The notes: generated by a model from the sequence alone, not told the origin. A stretch of DNA of 64,000 bases from Citrus sinensis (GCF_022201045.2 NC_068563.1:2542001-2606000); one strand, 5' to 3'. Shown: positions 1 through 11,453, counted from the first letter of the stretch. Translations and numbers: made by a program.

Positions 1-43
1 TTCCTACTCTACAGAGTTCCTTATCTTTTTGATAAGGATGTTA

Positions 44-413
44 GAGCATCACCAAAAGCCTATTCAAATAAGATTTTATTACTTATTTGAAGAGCCACAT
101 CAATATTTAAAGATCCAAAAGACACTTCAATTAAAATTATTCAAATAATAAATGATTCTCTCTCTTCAAATTTGGAGAGTTGATTTCTCCTTCTTCAATT
201 TATATGTTATTACTTTTCATTGGAGAAAGAGAGAGAAGTGCTTTAATTGACTTTTACTTTTAAAAAATAATTATTTGATTAAAATAATATTAATTTATTT
301 CTATTTGAAGAGTCTTTTGAAGAATATCATATTTTTTCACCCTTCTATTTGCCACATAGGTAAGCAAATAGATATTTGAAGAGTAAATTTTATAAAAGCT
401 TTTGGAGATGCTC
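44..413. mobile_element. Tourist-like MITE (PIF/Harbinger type), 370 bp
   Basis: The ends form terminal inverted repeats: GAGCATCACCAAAAGC at the left and its complement with one mismatch (GAGCATCTCCAAAAGC) at the right. The element is flanked by the trinucleotide TTA on both sides (41-43 and 414-416), the target duplication expected of PIF/Harbinger-derived Tourist MITEs. The interior is AT-rich, with several TATTTGAAGAG-like subterminal repeats and no coding potential. Confidence 0.85.
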
Positions 414-416
414 TTA

Positions 417-753
417 GTTATCAAGGGAATGTTGTGGCTCATGAACACTTTTTTTTTTAGCCTGAGAGTACTTGAGCCATGATCTTAGCCTCGACTTTAG
501 TGTTGCTAGCCCATATGCCTCTGGTTCAAAGAAGGGCTTCAAATTAGTCAATAGATATAAGTATCGTAAATGGCACTTTCGGCGTTAAGCTCACCTTTAT
601 GGTTTCATTTATTAAGCTTTGCCTAAGGTATTCTCCTGTTTATTATTTATTTCTTTTATTTCTTTTTACTTTTTTTTTTTGGCTTGGAGATTCTGATCTA
701 TGTCCCTCTCCAAATGCTTTATTTTTATTTTTAATTTTAATCTATGGAGAAGT
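417..753. other. Unassigned sequence between MITE and copia element
   Basis: I see no gene here. A short open frame at the end is made of T-rich low-complexity codons and runs into the retrotransposon LTR, so it is not credible as a gene. Confidence 0.5.
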
Positions 754-1458
754 TGTAAGAGAGATTGTAACATCTTTCAAGTTTTTTGGTTTGATATTCT
801 GGACGAAAACGGTTTGTCGTTTCTTGAGCAAACGGCTAACCGTTTAAGTCCAGAGAGCATGTTTGCTGTTCTGGATAAAACGGCTCACTGTTATTGAGAA
901 AACGGCTAACCGTTTAACTCCAGAGAACATGTTTTATGTTCTAGAGAAAACGGCTCACCGTTATTGAGAAAACGGCTAACCATTTATTTACAGAGAGCAA
1001 CGTATTTGACATTCTGGAATAAAACGACTTACCGTTTATTGAGAAAACGGCTAACCGTTTATTTCCAGAAAGGCGTCAATTAGAAAAACGGTTAGCAAGA
1101 ATGAAAATTTCAATTGATAATCGATACAAATTTAAACAAAAAGAGTGTCTTCGAAGAAGTACCATTTCTAATGGTTGTATTCTTTCAAATAAATATCTTA
1201 TTCATTAAAGAAATACACACAATTAGATTGATAATCAGATTTTGACAGGTTTCATATATGTTCTGGAAATACAATCTTATTTGTTAGAGGTTGTATTTAG
1301 GATTTGTTATATCTTAGGGGTAATTTACCATTAAAACTCTATAGCAAACCAAGATTGGTGAGGGCAAATAAAACCTTAAAGGAAAGTGTGCAAACACGTC
1401 TCAAATCCTACGAAACTTTCTTTGTTCTTTGCCTCCATATTCTTATTATTCTCTAACA
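754..1458 (+). repeat. 5' LTR of the copia element, 705 bp
   Basis: Begins TGTAAGAGAG and ends TCTAACA (TG...CA). U3 holds four tandem units of about 70 bp. TATA-like sequences lie at about 1309-1315 (TTATATC) and 1338-1342 (CTATAG). If the second is used, transcription would start close to 1366. The LTR is 70 bp shorter than its 3' partner because it has one tandem unit fewer. Confidence 0.93.
803..1073 (+). repeat. Tandem U3 repeats in the 5' LTR (4 units of ~70 bp)
   Basis: Each unit contains the short palindrome AAACGGCTAACCGTTT or a variant, followed by CCAGAGAGCATG or similar. This puts AACGG/CCGTT on both strands in every unit. AACGG is the core of the MYB3R-bound mitosis-specific activator element and resembles MYB sites generally, so an enhancer role is plausible but inferred. 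Confidence 0.85.
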
Positions 1459-1476
1459 ATCTTTAAGGTTTTATTT
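1366..1476 (+). other. Candidate self-priming stem of the copia element
   Basis: The 16 bases at 1366-1381 (AAATAAAACCTTAAAG), inside the LTR, are perfectly complementary to the 16 bases at 1461-1476 (CTTTAAGGTTTTATTT), two bases after the LTR end, where the primer binding site belongs. No TGG-initiated tRNA complement is present after the LTR. The LTR arm is repeated unchanged in the 3' LTR at 6659-6674. This is the geometry of self-priming established for the yeast element Tf1. Confidence 0.6.
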
Positions 1477-1484
1477 TGATGTAA

Positions 1485-4400
1485 ATGGAGGCTGAGAAGA
1501 GTTTGACGTCATTTCTTAATCCTAGTGTCCATCTCGATCGTTTTGATGGAACTAATTTCACTCGTTGGAAGGAAAAATTGTTCTTTCTCCTTACTGTTCT
1601 TAAAGTGGCATATGTTCTTGATCCGAAATTGGAACCATTTCCAGAACCAAGAGAAGATGATACCAAAGTTGTTAAGGCTGCAAGGAAACGTCGTGAAGAT
1701 AATGAATTGATATGCCGGGGTCACATACTCAATACGCTTTCTGACAGGTTATATGATCTCTATAATTCTATGACTTCTCCGGTGGAAATTTGGAATGCTC
1801 TTGAGTACAAATACAAAACGGAGAAAGAAGGTACTGACAAATTTCTTGTATCTAAATATTTTGAATTTATTATGGTTGACACAAAATCCATTCTTGATCA
1901 AATACATGAGTTACAAATTATTGTTGCTAAGCTTCGAGAGTTAAAAGTTGAAATTTCTGAATCATTTCAAGTTGGGGCTATTATTGCTAAATTGCCTCAA
2001 AGTTGGAATGATTATAGAAAGAAACTTCTTCATAGTAAAAAGAACATAACTTTAGAAGAATTGCAAAAACACTTGGTAATTGAAGAAGAGACTAGGTCTC
2101 GCGAATCCAAGGATAAGTATGATCCTACTAAAGTTAATGTTGTTGAAGCTAGTAAATTCTCAAAGAATTTTAAAGTCAAGAATGACAAGAAATTCAAGAA
2201 GTCCAGCACACAAAAGTTTTCTAGAAATTGTTTCTTTTGTGGTAAGAAAGGCCATCGCCAAAGTGATTGCAGATTCAAGAAGAAAAAATAAGAAGTGAAT
2301 TCCCATAAAGCTAATGTTATTGAAAACAAATCTGAAGAGATTTGTGCTATGGTTTCTGAAATGCAAATTGGCATGATTACCGAAACCAATATGACTGAAA
2401 CTAAGTCCTATGATTGGTGGCTCGATTCGGGTGCAATAATTCATGTTTGTAATGATAAAAAATTTTTCTTATCATACAAAGAAGAAACGGAAGGACAAAT
2501 GGTTCTTATGGGGAATTATAATGCAGTTATAGTAGCAGGGAAATGAGTAGTTGAGATCAATTTCACTTCTGGAAAGAAAGTCACATTGTATAATGTCTTT
2601 CATGTACCTTCCGTTAGGAAGAATCTTATTTCTGCTAGTTGTATATGTAAGCATGGGCTTAAAATTGTGCTTGAGAGTAATACTTGTATTATCTCAAAGA
2701 ATGAATTATTTGTTGGGAAAGGGTATTCTTGTGATGGAATGTACAAACTCAGCACTAATAATAATAATATCAACTTAGCTTATATTGTTCAGTCGTGTGA
2801 TGTTTGGCATGCTAGATTAGCAAATTTGAACTTTAGATCTATGAAATACATGTTTAAGCATGGCTTGATTAATTGCAATGATGTTAAAGGTCATAAGTGT
2901 GAAATCTGCATCCAAGCTAAATTAACTAAGAAACATTTTCCTAAAGCTGAACGAAATACTCAAATATTGGATTTAATACATATCGATATTTGTGAGTATA
3001 ATGGCATGTTAACAAGAGGAGGTAAGAGGTACTTTATCACTTTTATTGATGATTGTTCTAGATACACTTATGTGTATTTACTTAGAACAAAAAATGAAAC
3101 TTTTGATAAATTTAAAATTTTCAAAGCTGAAGTTGAGAACCAAAAAGATAAGAAAATCAAAATGGTTCGTAGTGATAGAGGTGGTGAATATTTCTCAATT
3201 GCATTTAATAATTATTGTGAAGAATTTGGAATTATTCACCAAAGAACAGCTCCATTTACTCCTCAACAAAATGGTTTGGCTGAAATGAAGAATAGGATTT
3301 TCACGGATATGATAAATTCTATGATCCTTAATGCAAAACTACCTAATAATTTGTGGGAGGAAGCATTACTCACTGCATGTCATATTCATAACAGAACTAC
3401 ATCTTTGAAAACACATATATCTCCTTATAAAATTTGGAAAGGAAGAAAACCAAACTTGATGTATTTAAGGGTCTGGGGTTGTTTAGCTTTTTATAAAATA
3501 CATGACCCTAAGTTATCAAAGTTGAGTGCTAGAGGTATAAAAAGTGTTTTCGTAGGATATGCTGAAAATTCCAAGGCTTATAGGTTGTTAGATTTATATT
3601 CCAATATGATTGTGGAATCTAGAGATGTTGAATTTATTGAGAATAAATTTCAACATGATTATAATTTTGAATTAGAATCAAGTATTGATCAACTATGTGT
3701 TAATACTCCTGGTACCTCCACTAACAATAATAAAAGGAAAGAGTCTATGACATCTTTCAAACCAAGGAGGAGTCAACGTGAAAAGAAAGAAAAGAGTTTA
3801 GCTCCGGATTTTATTTAATCACAAGCACTACTCTTCTTGGTTGAAGGGGATAGAAAGAATGTACTTAACAAAGTACCATTGTTGTTAAATATTGAAAAAG
3901 ATCCAAAGACATTTAGTGAGGCTATGTCTTCTAGAAACGCTTCTTTTTGGAGAAATGCGGTAAATGATGAAATGGATTCGATTATGTCGAATCAAACATG
4001 GGTCTTGGTTGATCTTCCTCCAGGATCTAAACCAATTAGCAGCAAATGAGTATTTAGAAGAAAGTACAATAATGATGGTTCTTTGCAAAATTTTAAGGCT
4101 AGATTAGTAGCCAAAGAGTTTAAGAAAAGAAATGGTATTGATTATTTCGATACATATGTTCTGGTAGCTAGGTTAACTTCTATAAGAGTGCTATTTGCAA
4201 TTGTTTCATTGAACAATTTGTATGTGCATCAAATGGATGTTAAAACAGCTTTTCTTAATGGTGATCTTGATGAAGAAATCTATATGGAACAACCTGAGGG
4301 ATTTGTTTTGCCAGGAAATGAGAAAAAGGTATACAAGTTAGTCAAATCTCTTTATGGTTTAAAGCAAGCACCAAAATAATAGCATGAGAAGTTTGATTCG

Positions 4401-5474
4401 GTAATTTTATCTCATGGTTTTAAGCATAATAATGCTGATAAATGTATATATTTTAAATTTACGAATGATTTTGGCGTGATTATATGCTTGTATGTTGATG
4501 ACTTGCTTATCTTTGGAACAAATATGCAAGGAGTAGATGATACAAATAAGTATTTAACTTCACAATTTAAGATGAAAGATCTTGGTGAAGTAGATACTAT
4601 CTTAGGTGTCAAAGTGAATAAACATAGTGGGGGTTACTCGTTGTGTCAATCTCATTATATAGAGAAAATGCTTCTTAAATTCAATTATTTGAAATTTAAA
4701 GAAGCTAATACCCCATATGATTCAAGTACTAAATTACTAGAGAATTCAGGCCGAGTAGTAGCACAACTAGAATATGCTAGTGCCATTGGTAGCTTGATGT
4801 ATGCTATACATTGTACGAGGCCTGATATAGCATTTGAAGTTTGCAAAATGTCAAGATTCACGAGTAACCCTAGTGTTGAACACTGGAAAGCAATTGGTAT
4901 GATACTTTGTTATCTTAAAAGGACCATTAATTTGGGTTTGTTTTATAATGATTATCCTGAAGTACTGGAAGGATATTCAAATGCTAGTTGGGTAACCAAT
5001 ACAAGAGATAATAAATCCACTTCTGGTTGGATTTTTACAATTGCTGGAGGAGCAGTTTCTTGGGCTTCAAAGAAACAAACGTGCATAACTCATTCAACAA
5101 TGGAAAGTGAGTTTATAGCACTTGCAGCTACAGGCAAAGAAGCAGAATGGCTGAGAAATTTGTTGTTTGATATAATGTTGTGGCCACAACCAATGCCATC
5201 TATTTCTTTGTACTGCGACAGTGAAGCTGCATTGTCTAGAGCTTATAATAAAGTATATAATGGAAAGTCTAGACATATTAGCTTGAGACATGAATATGTG
5301 AAACAATTAATAGCAGATGGTGTTATTAATATTGTTTATATTAAGACTAATAAGAACCTAGCAGATCCTTTAACAAAAAGTCTTTCAAGAGACTTAGTTA
5401 AGGATACATCTTTTGGAATGAGATTGAAACCTTTGCATAATAAAGTCACCAACGACGGTAACCCAACTATGTAG
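1485..5474 (+). pseudogene. copia gag-pol polyprotein, broken by in-frame stops
   Basis: A single frame of 1330 codons starts 26 bases after the 5' LTR. In virtual-residue order: Gag with a CX2CX4HX4C zinc knuckle at 249-262; aspartic protease motif LDSGA near 314; integrase with HARLAN, CEIC, HIDI, SDRGGEY and NGLAE; reverse transcriptase with VKTAFLNGDL and YVDD near 1003-1006; RNase H ending THSTMESEF. Stops fall at 2289, 2544, 3816, 4047, 4377 and 4380 before the natural end at 5472, with no frameshift anywhere. Other damage: the second zinc-binding His of the integrase HHCC domain is missing (WHARLAN where WHxRLGH is usual), and the RNase H DASW motif reads NASW. It therefore encodes no working polyprotein. 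About 500 bases of untranslated sequence follow before the 3' LTR. Confidence 0.95.
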
Positions 5475-5976
5475 TAGTTATACCGCTACTCCATAGTTAA
5501 ATGGGTAATAACAAGTTGTTGTTATGTGATTGGTTTGGCACCGAGTAATAAATAAACTCATTCGAGAGTTTCGGTGCAAATAGCTACGAGATTGAGGTTG
5601 AGTATTTACTCTTAATGAAGTTCAAGTCTTATAGTAGATAAAGACATGATTTGAAACTTCACCTAAGTGAACATAAGAAATGGTGTCGTTTCTAACAAGA
5701 TCATGGTTTAATCTTGTAAATGTTCGTGAATCCAAGATAGAGCACAAGGCCGGAATAGTGCTAACTATTGGAACACAACTTTGAAATCTGAGATAGCTTA
5801 TATGTGATGTATCTTCGGTATTTACTTAAGAGACAAAGTTTAATACTTAGCACACTATTGTATTGTAAATGCTTTGAAATACACTCACTAATTAAAGGTT
5901 AAAATCGAAAGATACCTTTTTGTATGTATAAGTTTATCATTAATAAATCTGAAAAATATTACAATTTAGTGGGGAT
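5475..5976 (+). other. copia 3' untranslated region and polypurine tract
   Basis: Non-coding sequence between the end of the pol frame and the 3' LTR. It ends in AGTGGGGA followed by TTG, a plausible plus-strand priming tract directly against the LTR start. Confidence 0.7.
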
Positions 5977-6751
5977 TGTAAGATAGATTGTAACATCTTT
6001 CAAGTTTTTTGGTTTGATATTTTGGACGAAAACGGTTTGTCGTTTCTTGAGCAAACGGCTAACCGTTTAAGTCCAGAGAGCATGTTTGCTGTTCTGGATA
6101 AAACGGCTCACCGTTATTGAGAAAACGGCTAACCGTTTAACTCCAGAGAGCATGTTTTATGTTCTGGATAAAACGACTCATCGTTATTGAGAAAACGGCC
6201 AACCGTTTAACTCCAGAAAACATGTTTTATGTTCTAGAGAAAACGACTCACTGGTATTGAGAAAACGGATAACCGTTTATTTAAAGAGAGCAACGTATTT
6301 GACATTCTGGAATAAAACGGCTCACCGTTTATTGAGAAAATGGCTAACCGTTTATTTCTAGAAAGGCGTCAATTAGGAAAACAGTTAGCAAGAATGAAAA
6401 TTTCAATTGACAATCGATGTAAATTCAAACCAAAAGAGTGTCTTCGAAGAAGTACCATTTCTAATGGTTGTATTCTTTCAAATAAACATCTTCTTCATTA
6501 AAGAAATACACACAATTAGATTGATTATCAGATTTTGACAGGTTTCTTATATGTTCTGGAAATAAAATCTTATTTGCTAGAGATTGTATTCAGAATTTGT
6601 TATATCTTGGGGGTAATTTGCCATTAAAACTCTATAGCAAACCAAGATTGGTGAGGGCAAATAAAACCTTAAAGGAAAATGTGCAAACACGTCTCAAATC
6701 CTACGAAACTTTTTTTGTTCTTTGCCTTCATATTCTTATTATTCTCTAACA
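5977..6751 (+). repeat. 3' LTR of the copia element, 775 bp
   Basis: Starts TGTAAGATAG and ends TCTAACA. It aligns with the 5' LTR along its full length, apart from one additional ~70-bp U3 unit between units 2 and 3 of the 5' copy. The last ~130 bases, including the priming arm, are the best conserved part. Confidence 0.93.
6026..6366 (+). repeat. Tandem U3 repeats in the 3' LTR (5 units)
   Basis: Same AACGG/CCGTT palindromic units as in the 5' LTR, but five instead of four. The extra unit accounts exactly for the 70-bp length difference between the LTRs. Confidence 0.85.
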
Positions 6752-8521
6752 GAAGGGGTCCTGCATCATCCCTCGCCCGATGGTGGTTTATAATACACAC
6801 ACCCGCACATTTGATGTATCGAAATTCGAAATCCCCATTTACAAAAATTCCATGACGGTTTAAAGAAACATGTTTTAACCAATTTATTTAATGAATTAAT
6901 GGTAGGCGAATATTGACTGCATGCAAATGTTGTTTACGTCAATCGCATGGGAACCAGCGATGATGAATAAATACTCACAATGCCGGCTCGTATTTAAGCC
7001 AGCATTGCTCTCATATTGTCCTTTAATTTGTAAATAGAGAGGTGATCCAAATAGCTTAGGACAACTCAATGCAAAAAGAAAAATTGAAAAAGGTTATTTC
7101 AGGTGAGATTATAGAAAGGCATTATGCAAAAAAAAAAAAATTCAGCTATAAGGAAAGGTTTGCAATAATATCATGATAGATTTATTGTTAAGAAAAATAT
7201 CTCACGTATTGATTGAGAATAGTTATTGGGTTAACAATGTAAACTTGAGACAATCTTTTAAATCTTGAGCCAATTTTTTAGTATCAGTTAAGCTGGTGAG
7301 CTTCCATATGATATTAAATTTAGATTCATTCATAAATGGACCCAGACTATCTTACCACATGACAAGTGACTGGTGTTGAGAAGAAGGTACCACATTGCTT
7401 GAGAATATTTGCTCTACCGCTAATAATTATTGGGTTAAAAATATAAGTTTGACCCAGTGCATTATGCCTATGGGCTTTCTGAAATTACATCATGATTTCA
7501 TTTTGTTAATTACTACAAATTAAGTAAAAGAAATGACTAATGTTAAAAAACTATTTGATAGGTAAATTACTACAAATTAAGTAAAAGAAATGAAAAAGAT
7601 ATCTAATGTAAAAAGAAAAAAATTTGATAGCATGTTTGTTTTGGATTTAAATATTTTTCTGTAAAAATTTAGGAAAGTTTCGGGTTTAAATTATTTTTCG
7701 TAAGAAAGTAATAAACACATTTTCGTAAGAAAGTATGGGTACAGCTCCTGATTCAATGGAATAAGAATGAAAATATTATTGACTTCTTATCAATAAGTAA
7801 TCAACGTATCTTCCATTCAGTCTTTATATATTTCTGGATATTATTTGATTTGAACAACAACCATCAATCGCAGTTTAACCTTATCGGGTTAGTTAATCAT
7901 TTTCTAACAAATCCAAATGGCTTTTATTTTATTACATACACGGACATTGTTAATAGAGGAGTCAATTTAATTTCCCAAAAACGTTCCATATAGGGAAAGC
8001 TTAACTGTTATTAGAAATTTCAAGGGTTGACTAGGACTGAAATATGCTAAAGAGACATAGAAGGCTGCGAGAAGCTAGGTAAAATTATCTTGTTTTTAAA
8101 ATAAAGGCGTAAATTGGCTCGTGAGTACCGTGCCAAAACCAATATTATTGTGTTTATTTGTGTTGAACGCATCAGTGTTTCAGAGTCGGACGATCTTAAT
8201 AGCCGGGATGTGGTAGATTCGACTTCGGATGAATGGACAAAGTTGCTTCCATTAGCAAGGATGAATTGTTGAGTAGTTAAGTTGTTGTACATTAGTCAGA
8301 AAATGGGTGATACATGAACTTATATGTAAATAAGATGTGTCACTCTAACTAAGAAACGAGTCTTAAGGATAAATTAAATACCTAGATATCCTATAGTTGC
8401 CCAACAATTAATTGTTTTCACCATATTTTTCTTCGAAAATTAAAAGAGGTGGAAATTTCCAACTTCCATTAGTCACGATCGCAATGTGATTTGATTAATT
8501 GCAAAGGTTACCGTCCATGCA
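6752..8521. other. AT-rich intergenic sequence
   Basis: I see no gene. The stretch is AT-rich with short direct duplications (for example AAATTACTACAAATTAAG near 7505 and 7564). The minus-strand open frame at 8047-8292 has no recognisable domain. Confidence 0.5.
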
Positions 8522-8649
8522 CGGCATAAAAACTCCACATAAATAAATGTAATTGTGCGACAACACAAAAAAATGCAAGCCACGGAGACTCGCTCATTCT
8601 ATCCTTCAAAAAGCATATAAAAAACAAGAAGCACTAAATAAAACACACC
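8522..8649 (+). promoter_or_regulatory. Core promoter region of BSP1
   Basis: Two TATA-like sequences precede the gene: GCATAAAAAC at about 8524 and CATATAAAAA at about 8614. The first lies about 120 bases before the ATG, similar to the 75-90 bases seen in BSP3 and BSP4, and would give a normal leader. The second is so close to the ATG that it would leave almost none. Confidence 0.4.
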
Positions 8650-9345
8650 ATGGCTGATCACTCAGCTTTCTTCCTCATTTCTCTACTAACCCTGACAGCC
8701 ATGCATGGGATCCATGCAGTGGACTACACAGTCAGCAACCGGGCTGCCACAACTCCCGGCGGCATGCGCTTCGACAAAGAGATCGGAGCTGAATACGCCA
8801 AGCAAACAATGACAGCCGCCACAGACTTTATCTGGAGGCTATTCCAGCAGAACACCGAAGCCGATCGCAAAAATATCCCTCAAGTTGACTTATTCATTGA
8901 CGACATGAAACCTGGGGAAATTGCTTTCACATCCAACAATGGAATCCATTACGGTGACGATTTTATTCAAAACATTCCCGTTGATTTGATCAAGCAAGAG
9001 TTTAGTGGAGTTATGTATCATGAGATGACGCACGTGTGGCAGTGGAATGGCAACAATGCTCCCAATATTGGATGGCTTATCGAAGGGATTGCTGATTTTG
9101 TGAGACTAAAGGCTAATTATGTCCCCGAAGGTTGGGCGAAACCAGGGGAGGGGACCATGTGGAATCAAGGTCACAGTAGTGTTGCTGCTAGGTTTTTGGA
9201 TTATTGCAATGATCTTAGAAATGGGTTTGTGGCTGAGCTCAACAAGAAGATGAGAGATGGCTACAACGACAATTTCTTTATGGAGTTGCTGGGGAAGAGT
9301 ATTGATCAGTTGTGGAATGACTACAAGGCAAAGTACGGGAATTAA
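8650..9345 (+). CDS. Plant basic secretory protein (BSP1), PR-17-like
   Basis: Intronless gene for a 231-residue protein of the plant basic secretory protein family (Pfam PF04450 type; tobacco NtPRp27 and the PR-17 proteins belong here). Residues 1-23 form a signal peptide ending GIHA, so the mature protein starting VDY is predicted to be apoplastic. The zinc-metallopeptidase-like HEMTH is at 124-128, followed by WQW and by EGIADFVRLKA from 145. These are the family's hallmarks, but peptidase activity has not been firmly shown for most members. The start was chosen because the signal peptide begins there. Four related genes lie in this window on the same strand. BSP1 has the fullest middle region, two or three residues longer than its paralogues around residues 87-110. 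The family is often pathogen-induced, and that role is inferred here. Confidence 0.93.
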   Translation: MADHSAFFLISLLTLTAMHGIHAVDYTVSNRAATTPGGMRFDKEIGAEYAKQTMTAATDFIWRLFQQNTEADRKNIPQVDLFIDDMKPGEIAFTSNNGIHYGDDFIQNIPVDLIKQEFSGVMYHEMTHVWQWNGNNAPNIGWLIEGIADFVRLKANYVPEGWAKPGEGTMWNQGHSSVAARFLDYCNDLRNGFVAELNKKMRDGYNDNFFMELLGKSIDQLWNDYKAKYGN

Positions 9346-9504
9346 TTAGTTAGGTAGCTACTTTAGTTATTAATATTATATAGAATAAAAAATGAATCCG
9401 TAAAGGGTTTTTATGGTTAATTTTGTATTCTCATTGAACTAAATAAAATGATTAACTTTTTAATAGCCAATCTCTGTTTAGTTGTTAATATCTACTTTAG
9501 TTGT

Positions 9505-9904
9505 TCCATTATGGAAGCTGAACTGTGGGGGCTTTACCAAGGCTTAAAAATTCCTTGGGACTATGGTTTTCGCTTCCTGCAGGTTGAGGTGGATAATTTG
9601 GGAATCACGCAACTCCTGACTACCTCCAGTGGTAACCGTCATAGCATATCCTCTTTGTTATGGGGAATCAAAGATTTACTTAATAGAGATTGGCAAGTAT
9701 CAGTGAAGCATTTGTACAGATAGGCGAATTTTGCTGCCAATTTCCTTGCAGAGATGGCTCTCACCCTCCCCCTTGGGTGACATTTTTCATTCACCTCCCA
9801 TAAGTGTGCATTATTGTTTGTTCAATGATGAACTAGGGACTGTTTTTTCTCGTTTTGTTTAGCCTAGCGGCAATCTAGGCTCCTCTTGTACCAAAAAAAA
9901 AAAA
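9505..9904 (+). mobile_element. 5'-truncated LINE tail with RNase H fragment
   Basis: The frame from 9511 reads MEAELWGLYQGLK and continues to VEVDNLGITQLL and WQVSVKHLYR, then hits a TAG, after which ANFAANFLAEMALTLPLG continues in frame. This is the C-terminal RNase H region typical of plant non-LTR retrotransposons. It is followed by a 3' untranslated tail with GGCAATCTAGGCTCC, TTGTACC and a run of A (about 9890-9904), the usual LINE 3' end. The 5' part is missing. I could not define a clean target duplication. Confidence 0.78.
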
Positions 9905-10034
9905 ATTGTTATGAATTCATGTATCTATCTCTGCCTCTTTTTTTTTTTTTCTAATTATGGGATTTTGAGTTTTGGTGATTGAATTCTTACATTATTTTGT
10001 TTATTATGTTAATTTTGAAACTTACAAGCGTAAG

Positions 10035-10106
10035 GCCGTCTTAGCTCAGTGGTAGAGCGCGTGGCTTTTAACCACGTGGTCGTGGGTTCGATCCCCACAG
10101 ACGGCG
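10035..10106 (+). tRNA. tRNA-Lys (anticodon UUU)
   Basis: A complete cloverleaf of 72 nt. The acceptor stem GCCGTCT pairs with AGACGGC without mismatch. The D arm contains TAGCTCAGTGGTAGAGC (A box). The anticodon stem CGTGG/CCACG encloses the loop CTTTTAA with anticodon TTT. The T arm GTGGG TTCGATC CCCAC carries the B box. There is no intron. It reads AAA and probably AAG lysine codons in the cytosol. It stands alone between BSP1 and BSP2. Confidence 0.97.
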
Positions 10107-10109
10107 TCC

Positions 10110-10113
10110 TTTT
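10110..10113 (+). terminator. RNA polymerase III terminator of tRNA-Lys
   Basis: A run of four T (TTTT) three bases after the discriminator base, as expected for Pol III termination. Confidence 0.75.
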
Positions 10114-11453
10114 AATTTTACTATTTTTCGAGGAAAGTAGAAGTCGTAAAACTACCCCCTCGAACCAAGTGATTGCAGGCATGTTTCCAAATTCACGAAA
10201 CATGCATGTGCAATGGATGAAGCACGCAGCTGGCTGCTTCTGAGTTCTGAATTTCAAGAAATACTTGAGGTGATATGATCAACCAAAAAAAATCTATCAT
10301 TGAAATAGATTTATTGGGTTCTACTACTAAACATTCCCGAGTGAGAGTTATTGAAGCAGTACGCAACCGATGTAAGTGATCTCCTAAATTACAAGGGCAC
10401 ATGTGGCTTCAGAGGCACAAGCATGTGGAATCACTTGACGTGATTTTATCATATCCTCAAATGATTTCATCAATCAAGTTCAAAAATTTCTTGTCTATAC
10501 AAACTACATATGACTTTTCTTCCTCATAACTCACGTCACAAGTCCCATTCTCTTATGCCGACACGTCGTACGTACTTTTCCGGATACCCAACAAACAATA
10601 TACATTCAATTAACCTTGTCGGTAGATAAGGTAGTTTTGTCAATAAATTCTGCTTGATATTTCATCAAATTTTACCCAATGGATGGTTGGACTCAATCAG
10701 CAGTGAAAAGTCCAATTTTTCTAGCAAACAAACGGCAAAAGCTACAAATTTTACTACATTCATTTCTGCACGTAACTAATGTTTTTTGGCACATACTGCG
10801 AATAATGGAATACAAATTATCAACACGTTGCGTTTTAGACTTAACTTTTGAATGAGTAGCTCTTGGACGTAAAATTGTTGTATTTGCTTGAAACTACTGG
10901 TATCAATTTGAATAAGCTTGCTTTCTTTGATGCCATCCAGAACAGAGTAAAAGAAAAATCTTCTAGAGGCCACTGAGTACAGAGGCATTCGCCACAGAAA
11001 ATCTGAAAATTAAAGTAGAAAAGTCAGCCAAGACTCCCAAGTCAAAATCAACGCCAGATTTCAATCCTCCTTTAGTTTATATCACTAGCATTTACTTTTA
11101 TTTAATTTCTAAGAGTGACATTTTTTTTTTGTTTTAGATATTTCTAACGAGATCAGTCTTAATTCTTCCCTAACGATTAATCATTATTAATCATATAATC
11201 CTACATAATTTGACATAGTCTGCAATTCAAAGTATGCCTAGTATTAGGTACGATTTTAGAATATAATTCAAAGAACCGAAATTAATTTCGAATGATGGTT
11301 TTCTTTTCTTAATCATTACATTTTATCATTGGAAGACTACATAATGTCGCCCAGACCTATACTAGTCCTTCAAGTATGTCTTCTAATATTTTAATTTATC
11401 CTCTTCAAAAAATTGAAAAAGGGAGAGCTTTCTTCAAGATAACCAGAAGAATA
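10114..11453. other. Intergenic sequence upstream of BSP2
   Basis: No gene seen. The region is AT-rich without clear repeats. The BSP2 promoter must lie at its end, but I see no convincing TATA box there. Confidence 0.5.

Larger units (their letters stand above)
754..6751 (+). mobile_element. Ty1/copia LTR retrotransposon, full length, inactivated
   Basis: Two long terminal repeats, both starting TGTAAGA and ending CTCTAACA, bracket one gag-pol reading frame in the copia order (Gag, protease, integrase, reverse transcriptase, RNase H). The flanking five bases are GAAGT on the left and GAAGG on the right, a target duplication with one mismatch. A purine-rich stretch (AGTGGGGA) lies just before the 3' LTR. 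By eye I count about 21 differences over the last ~380 bases of the two LTRs, so the insertion is not very recent. The coding region has seven in-frame stop codons. Confidence 0.95.

Noticed and set aside
8047..8292. 81-codon minus-strand frame upstream of BSP1
   Set aside because: No domain or homologous context. Probably chance.
11376..11453. In-frame upstream ATG giving BSP2 an extra 26 residues
   Set aside because: It would bury the signal peptide. The ATG at 11454 aligns with the starts of the paralogues.
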